A DNA stretch of 64,000 nucleotides from Chrysomallon squamiferum. Lineage: Eukaryota > Mollusca > Gastropoda > Neomphalida > Peltospiridae. The position numbers and the translations under genes were made by a program. The notes under the pieces were generated by a model. The model saw only the letters and a program-made list of their open reading frames with translations. It was not told where the DNA came from and ran no database searches. Positions 54,541-64,000 of this stretch are shown here, in pieces; position 1 is the first letter of the stretch; each line of letters begins with the position of its first letter. Where the stretch lies: assembly GCA_012295275.1 (NCBI GenBank), contig CM022674.1, forward strand, positions 9,985,792-10,049,791, read 5' to 3'.

Positions 54541-55574
54541 GGTGGGGGTTTCTTGTACTCTTTTTGAATATTTTCTTCTATTGTTTTTAGGTCTTTGTTT
54601 TTCTTCGCTGATTATTATTTTTTCATTATTTATTTTTCTACTTATTTATTTATTATTATTGTTGTTGTTGTTGTTGTTATTATTATTAATTTTATTATTA
54701 TTATTATTATTATTTTCTTATTCTTGTTTTTTCACATTACAAATTTAGTGGAGTTTTATTTTTATTTATTTATTTCTATTATTTTATTTTATTTTATTTG
54801 TTTTTATAACACAACAACAAAATATCAACAAGCAAGACAGCAGTTTGAGTTATTTATTTATATACAGAACATATTTTATAATAATATAAAATAAACGCAA
54901 CTAAATTATTTACAGTTTCGCGGAAATCTGAGTTAAAATAGATTAAATATATATTAAACAATATGCCTTTAATGACACAGATTCCTCTACCTGATTATGA
55001 TATGAGAAATACAAGGGAGAAAACTATCTTAACATATCCCGCTGCCACATGCTTATCAAAGCAAGGCCAATGTTTCACGTTTTCCCCCGTGACCTCCCGT
55101 TTTCTTCTTTGAGCACCTCGACTCAACACCCGAAGCCCGTATACATTAGATTCCTGTGAATGTCAGTGAAAACCGAGAATCAAAGAGCCATGCGGGTGAA
55201 CAAATTTTAACGCTTTCTTAGTTTGTCACACAAAACTCGACCTACCTTGGCCGCTAATTAACTTGACGTTAAAATTTAAAAACTGCCTATAAAAAGTTTG
55301 TCATCGACTATTTTACTGTAAAGGGGTCAACATAATTTTATTATCTGCACACATCGAAAGTTAAACACAGTTTATTAACTGATCATAATTACTAATATAT
55401 ATTTATTTAATTTTCTCTTTTCGATTTTATATACAGAAACTTGATAACGTCAACATTATATATATACATATACAAATTAGTAATCTGATAAAATATCTAT
55501 AGTTAGCAAATGTGTCTAATGAAACACACTTTTGCATTAAATACAAGATTATCTGTCTTCATCACACTTCGTAT

Positions 55575-57591
55575 TCATGGGTTTGGTTTTAAATATTTCC
55601 ACAGATGTTTCAGACCGGTTCTTTCCAAGTTAAAAAACAGCTTGGACACAGTTGGATCAGAGCATTTCTGTTTCCAGTGGCAAAGTAGTTGAAAAATAAC
55701 CTCCTCCATCCCTCCAGTCTCGTAACTTTCATCAAATATTTTGTCCAGTGCTTCTCTTGAAATGCCAAGAAATCTTACTGAAAAAGAAAACAGTTTTGTT
55801 AGAATATCATACGCTATCAAACTGATTTACAATAATCAATTGATGAATATTTATGAACTCAGCACAAAAACACATCGACTATTGGATGCCAAACAAAGGT
55901 AAATACAACAAAATTCAAAAATTAATTATAGCACAGTGTAAAGAGCTGTGCAAAAATAAAAGTACCACAGTTTATTAAAATTAAAATTCTGTATCTCAAA
56001 GGTGGATAATCCTTCTTCTATGCGAGCACGACAGACGATTATCTCATCCTTTCTGCAAAGCCTGTAGTAAGACTGCCAATCACCCAGGTGGCTTGCCAGA
56101 ATATACCAGTAAATGTGATGTGTAAAATCATTGTAAGGCACACCAACCTCGACATGAGACAAATCTAAAGCAGACTTGGCAGCAGAATCTGCCTTTTCAT
56201 TGCCCCTGATGCTAACCTGACTGGTTATCCAACAAAAAACTATATTTTTACTGGCACTGGATAACATGACACACTTTTGTATCATCATCCCAATTAATGA
56301 ATGCACCAATCTCATGTCGTAAAGTATTAAGACATGAAAGTCTCAATTCTGAAATTGGCTGTAATTTACTATCTTACTCAGTAATCTCCAAGGATCACCA
56401 ACATTTCGTGCAACATCCTTCAACTGGTCAACACTGACTTCTTCATGAGAGTCTGAAAATAAAGAAATTAGATACAGAAAATAATAATATTTATATATTT
56501 AATCTTTTTATTTACACGCAGATCAGCTGTAAAAATCAGTCCAGCCCCTCATTATTTAGATGATCTTTCTAAAAAATGGATCCTCATGATAGTAAGTCAA
56601 TAGAGGCTTTAAAAGATATGCTATATATGTATAAACTAGAATCTAGTTATCTGGTGGTTGTGGAGAGCCTTCTAATGTACCCAGACCTAAATCAGGTATA
56701 ATCAGAGCTAGAAAGAAGGCAAAAATATAAATAGGATGTCAAAATTATAACATATGAGAAAATACTTATGACATGTTAATACCCTTTCAAAACCAAACCA
56801 CTTGTACTCAAATAAAGTAATTCTTACCACGCACAGACTGAATATCCTCCTCTTCTGGTGAATCACTGTCATCACTATCATCACTGTCATAATCCTCTCC
56901 TGATGCATACATGATATTATGATTTCCAATCTGAATTTGTCGATTACCTTGTATCAAATACAAGTTATTTACTTGATCTGAAAACGTAAAATATATATGT
57001 AATTCAGAATATATAAAATATATTTAAATTTCAAAAATCAAACATTAAAAGAAGGAAGAAATGTTTTTTTAAACAATTTTATAAAAATATGGCATCGTAC
57101 ATATGTTAAAAACATTATAAAGAGCAAATCTACTCCTAACATACTTAGAAATATTAAAAAAAAATACAAACTTACTTCCAAACTTAAATTTCTGGCCTGC
57201 ATCTAAAATTAAAAAGGTAGTATTTACAAAAATATGATGTTTCATAATTATTTAATAATTAACCATTCAAAACGAAGAAATTGTTAAGTTAATTTATTAC
57301 ATATTTATTTTCAAGCACTTTTGAAAAACCTAATATTGGCATGTTTTGTAGCATTCTTGAAGGTTGTCAGTAGTTGTGAGAAAATATCTTTTTGAATCAA
57401 GCTAAATTACTAATTAATAATTTGGGGGGGGGGTCTTCAGACATGACATAATTAAAAAAAGAAGATAAAAAAGATACTTACTGTGTCCAGTTTGAAATCG
57501 TTGCCATTCATCTGAAATTATTTCAACACATATAAGATTTTCTTAGATCGTTTTCTTTATTTTTCTTCATTATTATTATTATTATTATTAT

Positions 57592-57628
<37 letters not shown>

Positions 57629-57706
57629 TTTACCTGGTATTTTTGAAACAGTTTTTTGTAATATTTCTTTTGGAATTAAGGAATTACTTTCCTGCCTGTC
57701 AGCCAT
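55575..57706 (-). CDS. RHIM-plus-death-domain adaptor, copy 2
   Basis: Six exons (57706-57634, 57511-57482, 57202-57176, 56977-56828, 56452-56378, 55777-55575) have exactly the exon lengths of copy 1 (73, 30, 27, 150, 75, 203), giving 185 residues. The RHIM core IQIG..N.M and death domain are intact. Visible differences from copy 1 are few: SHEE for SNEE at the start of exon 5 and SYETGG for SYTAGG in the death domain. Introns are also near-identical, so this is a recent tandem duplicate. Intron 5 is shorter because ~420 bases present in copy 1 (about 49450-49868) are missing. The upstream region repeats copy 1's promoter elements and is then partly duplicated again. The inferred role is as for copy 1; whether both are expressed cannot be seen. 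Confidence 0.85.
55996..56335 (-). mobile_element. RNase H relic in intron 5 of copy 2 (truncated)
   Basis: Carries only the C-terminal part of the relic seen in copy 1 (FCWITSQVSIRGNEKAD, then VGVPYNDF and GDWQSYY). The N-terminal RNase H blocks were lost in a deletion whose left edge is at GACATGAAAG near 56336. The longest open stretch is 129 codons but has no intact domain, so it is not counted as a gene. Confidence 0.75.
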
Positions 57707-58299
57707 CTGTCAAAAAAAAAATAATAATAATAAACAAATTTAAAATTAAAATTAAAAATATTTAAAAAAAAAAAAAAAAAAAAAAGAGTTAGCAACTTGT
57801 GCTATCAAAATGTATTTTAAACACTGTAAAGATTCGAAATTTTTGTATTGATTTTTTTGTTTTTGTTGTTATTGTTGTTGTTGTTAACTATAATTCGTAA
57901 TAATACTAATAGCTCGGTTACTCCGGATACACTTAACCTAATAACTACTTTTTCATTTTCATTTTAATTTATCCTTATTGGCCACAGATATTCGCTTCTG
58001 TACTACATTTTTGTAAAAGTTAGGTTTGATTATAACCTACAGTATATAGTATTAAAATATTAACTTCCTTCGAATCCTTGTATACAGAAATAAAACGAAT
58101 CAAAACGTTTTGGGAATTTTTATAATTCATTAAATTGAATTACCATGTGATCTAATAGATATCTAATTTACATTCTTCATTTACAAAACAGAACATCTGC
58201 CTAACAAATATCAAACCTGAACAACAACAATATGCAAACCTTTTCCGAAACTGAAACTGATGTAAATAACTTATATCTGTAACAGCGGAAGACTGGTAG

Positions 58300-58534
58300 C
58301 GTCACCCTCTTACGAACAAACGACTGGCGGGAATTTTGACTGGTTGATAATTGCTTTCATTAACTAGAGAAAAAGTAGGTGATCCAAAATATTAGATAGT
58401 TTCCAAGCAGCGACGCGCGATTTCCATTTATTAGTGTGTATTTCTCTGATATGGCCTGCCGGTGTCCACTTCGATCGATTTATATGGTCAGTCACATCTG
58501 TGATTCATTGACCAAGTCGAATAAAAAATATACC
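58300..58534. repeat. Upstream-region repeat, first part in unit 2
   Basis: Nearly identical to 59073-59305 and to 51838-52075. It includes GTCACCCTCTTACGAACAAA, the GCGGGAATTTTGAC block and GCAGCGACGCGCGATTTCC. This is the segment interrupted by the 58535-59072 insert. Confidence 0.85.
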
Positions 58535-59072
58535 GTATATACTTGTGTATAAGTCGAATTTTTGGGAGACTATATTAAGGTAATATTTTGGGGGTCGACT
58601 TATACATAGGTAATGCTTTTGTAGCTGTTGCTGAAGAGTCGCCATTTTGACTATTTTTTGCTACGGGATGCATCTAAAATAATCGCGGTCTTTCAGCTTT
58701 TCAAAAATATAATTTTATCGTATAAAAAATTTTGAAAAATTAAATAACAAAACCAATTATGAATGTAAAACATGATATTCTTCCGTTTAATGGCATAAAA
58801 ATACATTTTAAAGCGAGAAAACCGTCAGTACAGCGTTATGCCTTACGGCGTCTTGCAATGATCTAGGAATGCAGACTTCTCTGCCAAATTCCACAAAATA
58901 TCGGTCCTAATTTCATAAACAAAACTCACTTGTGTAATTGTAAAGAATTTGGTGAAATAATATTGCAATCGTCATTAATATCCACTACCGACAAATCGAA
59001 AACAAGAGATACTATTTATGATACCTTTAGGTTATAGCTCGTGTAATACATGCATTTACGTTATTATGGTAC
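58535..59072. mobile_element. Candidate mobile-element insert upstream of copy 2
   Basis: About 540 bases absent from the equivalent place in unit 1. It starts with ACCGTATATACTTGTGTATA and contains an inverted repeat, TATAAGTCGA near 58549 and TCGACTTATA near 58597, about 50 bases apart. No open reading frame of note is present, so if it is a transposon it is non-autonomous. No clear terminal inverted repeats or target-site duplication were found. The flanking 235-bp direct repeat is too long to be a target duplication. Confidence 0.4.
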
Positions 59073-59480
59073 GTCACCCTCTTACGAACAAACGACTGGC
59101 GGGAATTTTGACTGGTTGATAATTGCTTTCATTAACTAGAGAAAAAGTAGGTGATCCAAAATATTAGATAGTTTCCAAGCAGCGACGCGCGATTTCCATT
59201 TATTAGTGTGTATTTCTCTGATATGACCTGCCGGTGTCCACTTCGATATTTTTGTATGGTCAGTCACATCTGTGATTCATTGACCAAGTCGAATAAAAAA
59301 TATAATAAAATATTTCTAGGCGTTTTTTAAAATATTTTACGATACGATATATTTAACACACTTATTTACATATTTATTTGGCCGTTAATTTATTCTTTGT
59401 CTGTTTAGATACAGCTTTCATTTTCGTACCATACATCACTGTTGGAGATATGCCTCAGTTGTAGATGATTTTTATCGATT
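59073..59480. repeat. Upstream-region repeat, second part in unit 2
   Basis: Re-starts the unit-1 upstream sequence at GTCACCCTC and runs on through TTTCTAGGCG and TTGGAGATATGCCTCAGTTG, matching 51840-52247. Unit 2 therefore contains one and a half copies of the presumed promoter region. Confidence 0.85.
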
Positions 59481-60740
59481 ATAATTCCACATAGTCAGTT
59501 AACTGAATTTACTGAAAAGACTTTCTTAATTTTTTTTAATTTTTTTTTCACTTGGAGATTGTCCATGGTAACTATGGAGCCATTAGAGGACAACCACGAC
59601 AACAATTCAAAACATGTATGTATGTATGTATGAATGCTTCTTTGTATGTATGTATGTATAAATGTATGCATGCATGTATGTACGACTGTATGCATATAAC
59701 TTGGGGTGTAGGAGGCACTGAGTCGAGTAGAGTGTATGTGTGACCAATAAAATAATTATCATGTTTTGAGACAAATAAACAACACGGAGTTTCACATTAA
59801 GGACGTTAATAATATGTAACCACCAATAATAGAGAGATTAAAGTATAAAAATAAAAAAGAATGAGTTATCTGGCGTCTTCAAGGAGGACAACTTGACCCA
59901 GGTTCACAAACATATATTTAATTAATACGAAGTATAATTAAAATGTAGTAAAATTAGCACCGAAAACAAACAAAAACAAACCAAAGCAAACCAAACCCAA
60001 CATGATAGTCGCTAACAATGAACTGTCAATACCCTGCTTTCTGATACGTCAGGTGGCCCTTCAGTTCCCAGTGCGAATGCTATCAGTAGGAGGCAGTAAT
60101 CGTAATTTATCTACTAGCATTTACCTCAGATTACTTTATAAACTAATAAACAGTAAATACTGACAGGTCTAGAATGGAAAAAATGATTATTATAGCTCTG
60201 TTCTACTCTTTTTTTAAGGAAAATAGCTAACAGAGGGAGTTTTTCTTGCATTGTTTTTATGTTTATGTTTTTCGTGGATATTGTTCATATATTTATTTAT
60301 TTATTTATTTTATTTTATTTTTATTTTTTAATTGTCGTCTTTCAACTATCAAGTCTCAAATTTAGTGGAGTTTTATTTATTATTATTATTATTTAACAAA
60401 ACAGTAACACATCAACAAACAAGAGGGCAGTTTGAATTATTTATTTATATACAGAACATATTTTGCGATGATATAAAACAAATTAAATTATTATTTGCGC
60501 GAATGTCAGTGAAAACCGGGAATCAAAGAAAAAAGTGAAGCCATGTGAGTAAACAAATTACAAAGCTTTGTTAGTTTGTCGCACAAAACTCGACAATCTT
60601 AGCCCCTAATTAACCCAACTTTACAATTTAAAAACTGCCTTTGAAAGTTCGTCATCGGATGTTATGGATGGTCAAACAGAATTTCACATAACGGCAGTTA
60701 AAGGCAGTTTATTTACTGATTATAATTATTAATACATATT
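59481..60740. other. Spacer between units 2 and 3
   Basis: No coding exon recognised. It contains (GTAT)n tracts at 59614-59690 and the third version of the unclassified GGCGTCT(T/C)CAAGGAGGAC repeat (59770-59900). A segment at 60060-60610 resembles 54340-55260 above unit 1/2, showing that the spacers were duplicated along with the genes. Confidence 0.55.
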
Positions 60741-60945
60741 TATTTAATATATTTGATATTATTTTATCTTTTCGATCTCATATATACAAACTAGATAATC
60801 TCAAGATTATAGATATATAAAAATTAGTATTGTGATAAAACGTCTATAGTTAGCATTGGTAAAAGAAACGTAGCTAACGAAACACAATTTTTTCGTTAAA
60901 CAAAAAAGAGATTATCTGTCTTCGTCACACTTGTTATTCATGAAA

Positions 60946-63497
60946 TCACAGATCTGAGTTTGGTTTCAAATATTTCCATAGATGTTTCAGGTTGGTTCTA
61001 TCCAAATCCGAAAACAGCTTGGATACAGTTGGATCAGGGCCTTTCTTTTTCCAGTAGCAAAGTAGTTGAAAAATGACCTCTTCCAACCCAGCCTTCTGAA
61101 ATTCATCGTAAATTTTGTCCCGTGTATCTGTTGTAATGCCAAGAAATTTTGCTGTAAAAGCAAATCATTTTGTTAGAATAACATAGGTTATCAAACTGCT
61201 ACAAAATAATAATGAATGAATTTTTAAGAACACTTCAGTACAAAAAACATCGGTTGTTAGATGTCAAACAAAATACTGATTATTTTATTTATAAAAATTC
61301 AAAAATTAATTATAGCACAGTGTAAAGAGCTGTGCAAAAATAAAAGTATCACAGTTTATTAAAATCGAAATGATTCCATCACATTTATTTCACAAATATA
61401 TGTCTCTACGATGATCGCACTCCACCCAAAAGTGACGTAGTGTCAGAGTACACTGAAACGGTTCACACTGAGATGGACAATTCTTCTTCAAGGATAAATT
61501 AATGGGTCTAACAAGGATGACCAATGCGAGCTCGACACAAGACTAACTCATCTTTCCTGCAATGCCTATAAGAGGACTGCCAGTCTCACAGTCATTTTGC
61601 CAAATGAAAAGATATTTCGGTAAATTTGATGTTAAAATCATTGTAAGGCACACCAACCTCGACATGAGACAAATCTAAAGCAGACTTGGCAGCAGAATCT
61701 GCCTTTTCATTGCCCCTGATGCCAGTCTAACTGAGTATCCAACAAAAAAATATTTTTTTATTGGCGCTACATAATATGATACGCTTTTATATCATCATCC
61801 CAATTAAGGAATACTCCAACCTCATGGTAAAGAATGAAGACATGAAAGTGGGTCTGTGAAAATAATAATTCTGGATGCAAAGGAATGTGTAATTTCTTCC
61901 AGGGCTTGAAGAACTGCCTGAATTTCGACAGTGAGAACTGATGCTGAATAAGGAAACCTTTTGGAAAAAGTTATGTCTGATGGAAAAACTGTAGCACTTC
62001 TGCATAAGCTATAAATAATTAAAATGTTTTATCGTACGATTTGGAGCAAATCATTTAAATAATATTTGTTACAGTTATGTTAATTATTAACACTGTAATA
62101 CCTATTTTATTAAATTCGTAAAAACCGCATAAAGATCATTATTTCATTCCATTATGGTTCTCATCATCTCTATTAGTGAGGTATTTTAGGTATTTTAGGT
62201 TAAAAAACATATTCAGTATCAGTTGAAATAATAAATAAAAATTCAAAGCCTCAAATTTGAAATTAGCTGTAATTAAATATCTTACCAAGTAATCTCCAAG
62301 GTTCACCAACATTCCGTGCAACCAACCTCAACTGTTGATCACTGACTACTTCATCACAGGCTGAAAATAAAGAAATGAGATAAAGAAAATAGTATTTATG
62401 TTATGTTATTAATCTTTTTATTTACACACAGATCAGCTATAATAATCAGTCCTGTACCTCGTGACTTAGGTGATATTTCTGAAAAAGTAATCCTCATGGT
62501 GGTAAGGCATAAAGTGTGAACAGAGGCATTAGAAGATATATGTATAAATTAGAATCTGGTTATCTAGTAGTAGTTGTGGAGAGACTTCTATCATACCTCC
62601 TAAATCAGGCATAATCAGAGCTAGGAAGAAGGTAACAGTACAAACAGGAGCTCAAAATTATTACATTTGAGGAAATATTTATGAGATGTTAATACTCTTT
62701 GAAAACCTAACCACTTGTACTCAAATAAAGTAATTCTTACCACGCACAGACTGAATATCCTTCTCATCTGCTGAATCACTATCATCAGTGTCAGAATCCC
62801 TTGCTGCTCCATACATTGTATTATGATCTCCTATCTGAAGTTGGTCAACATCTTTTATCAGAAACACGTTATTTACCTGGTCTGAAAACGTGAAATGTAT
62901 GTATAATTCAACATATATAGAATATCTTTAAATTTAATAACAAACATTAAAAGAAGGAAGAAATGTTTTTAACAAATTTATAAAAATTATATGGCTTCAT
63001 ACATATGTAAACAACTTTATAAAGAGTAACCTTACTCCTAACATGCTAAGGATTACTAAAAAAAAACATCAAATATGAAGAAGAAAAAAAAAATTGAAAA
63101 GTTCACATTTACAAAAATATCTGTAACAACTTAAGAAAAAAATTAATTCATAAGAATAATACGTAACATTTAGATTTACTTAATCTTATTCATAAATTTT
63201 ATAACCCTTTTTCAGCTATCAGTATATAAAAACTAAATTAAAAAAAAAAAAAAATACGATACTTACTGTGCCCAGGTTGAAACTGCTTTCCTCCATCTGA
63301 AATAATTTCTACAACATTATAAGATTTTCTTTCAATTTATTCAAGATATTAATTAACTGATTAGGATAACACGAAACAATTATATTTATTTAATTTAAAG
63401 ATACTGCTGAGAGCATTCTTGTCGAAATCAAATATACATTAGTCTTACCTGGTGAGTTTTCTCTAACAACTAAGGCTTTATTTTCAGAGTTTTCCAT
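60946..63497 (-). CDS. RHIM-plus-death-domain adaptor, copy 3 (diverged)
   Basis: Five exons (63497-63449, 63296-63267, 62881-62741, 62360-62286, 61151-60946), again all phase 1, give 166 residues. The N-terminus is different and shorter (MENSENKALVVRENSP). The 27-nt exon 3 of copies 1 and 2 is absent, and the frame is kept because that exon is symmetric. The RHIM core is L-Q-I-G at ~41-44 with N47 and M49, so the first position is Leu instead of Ile/Val. The acidic stretch is shorter (DSDTDDSDSADEKD). The death domain is complete (PWRLLAKFLGI, LEEVIFQLLCYWKKKG, TVSKLFSDLDRTNLKHLWKY) and ends three residues later than in the others. It is an intact older paralogue, perhaps with altered assembly behaviour; that is inference. 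Confidence 0.83.
61370..62010 (-). mobile_element. RNase H relic in intron 5 of copy 3, longest version
   Basis: Carries RFPYSASVLTVEIQAVLQAL, RIIIFTDPLSCLHSL, the GNEKAD block and a further C-terminal piece (LVLCRARIGHP, then CEPFQCTLTLRHFWVECDHR). That last piece is the short Cys/His segment that follows RNase H in many non-LTR retrotransposons. Stops and frameshifts are scattered through it. It sits in the same intron and orientation as in copies 1 and 2. Confidence 0.78.
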
Positions 63498-64000
63498 CTG
63501 TTAAAAAATTAAAATTAAAATCAAAATTAAAAATATTTAAGAATAAACTAAAATAAAATGAAATAAAAAATATGAAATAGCAATTTGGTCATATATTAAA
63601 AATATGTCAGTGTGTTATCAAAATGTATTTTAAAGACTGTAATGATTTGTTTTTGTTATTGTTGTTGTTGTTGTTGTTTTGTGGCTGTCAAAGAAAGAAA
63701 AACAAACAAACAAGCTATAATTCGTAATAATAATAATAACTTGGTTACTCCTGATACTCTGAACCGAACGATAACTACTGAACTTCTTTCTCTTATTTTT
63801 TAAAATCTTTTCATTTTGATTTTTGATTTAACCGTGTTGGCCACAGTTATTCGCTTCTGTAAAAGTTAAGTTTTTGTATGATAATTAACTTCCTTGTATA
63901 TAGAAATAACAGGAATCAAAACGTTTTAGGAATTTATATAAATATTAATATGATTATTTTGAATTATCATGTGATCTATCACATATTTAATTTACAGTCT
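63498..64000. other. Upstream region of copy 3, truncated by the window edge
   Basis: No coding exon. It shares blocks with the 5' intron of copies 1 and 2: TTGGCCACAGTTATTCGCTT (63837-63856) and ATCAAAACGTTTTAGGAATT. The predicted non-coding exon and IRF-like site, if present, would lie just beyond 64000. Confidence 0.6.

Larger units (their letters stand above)
48520..64000 (-). repeat. Tandem gene triplication
   Basis: Three head-to-tail units, approximately 48520-55380, 55400-60720 and 60740 to beyond the end, each carry one RHIM-death gene, the same intronic retroelement relic and related 3' and 5' flanks. Units 1 and 2 are nearly identical across introns and upstream DNA (for example 49860-52250 against 56335-58534), so they split recently. 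Unit 3 is clearly older. Confidence 0.85.

Noticed and set aside
56708-56929. Kinase domain expected if these were true RIPK genes
   Set aside because: No kinase motif anywhere in the cluster or in the upstream spacers; the genes are complete without one.
58535-59072. Classical DNA transposon with target-site duplication
   Set aside because: No convincing terminal inverted repeats or short direct repeats at the edges; kept only as a candidate insert.
1-64000. tRNA or rRNA genes
   Set aside because: No cloverleaf A/B-box pairs or rRNA cores were recognised by eye; a dedicated scan would be needed to exclude them fully.

Overview
This is animal nuclear DNA: AT-rich, dense in micro- and minisatellites, with multi-exon genes whose introns obey GT/AG. 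The gene set points to a lophotrochozoan, most likely a mollusc. It includes a homeodomain-less Pax gene with an atypical paired domain, an animal P5B ATPase, a mitochondrial ribosomal protein and death-domain adaptors. The phylum call is an inference and no species is claimed.

Layout. 1-6318: no gene recognised, with a ~41-bp minisatellite at 1370-2150. 6319-12324 (+): a seven-exon Pax transcription factor of 972 residues. 12325-20298: 3' flank and intergenic AT-rich DNA. 20299-40745 (-, possibly starting at 42324): an ATP13A-type P5B ATPase whose 30 coding exons join without a frame break into 1214 codons plus stop. Its introns hold two large minisatellites (22505-23830 and 35030-38948) and one intron built from tandem copies of the preceding exon's 3' end. 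44351-47599 (+): five-exon MRPL20 of 156 residues, head-to-head with ATP13A.

48500-64000 (-): a tandem array of three small genes, 48701-51240, 55575-57706 and 60946-63497. Each splices into an intact protein of 185, 185 and 166 residues with one RIP homotypic interaction motif (RHIM: IQIG..N.M, or LQIG..N.M in the third), an acidic Ser/Asp stretch and a C-terminal death domain, but no kinase. That is the architecture of the non-kinase end of RIPK1 and of arthropod IMD. All coding introns are phase 1. The same intron of each copy carries a decayed non-LTR retrotransposon RNase H relic, so that insertion preceded the duplications. Upstream of copies 1 and 2 lies a predicted 5' exon/promoter with an IRF/ISRE-like GAAACTGAAACT element. 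I regard this RHIM-death adaptor cluster as the most interesting content of the window.

Pax, ATP13A and MRPL20 look like unrelated single-copy neighbours. The RHIM-death cluster is an expanded family, probably immune or cell-death signalling, and it may continue past the right edge because the third unit's upstream region is cut off at 64000.
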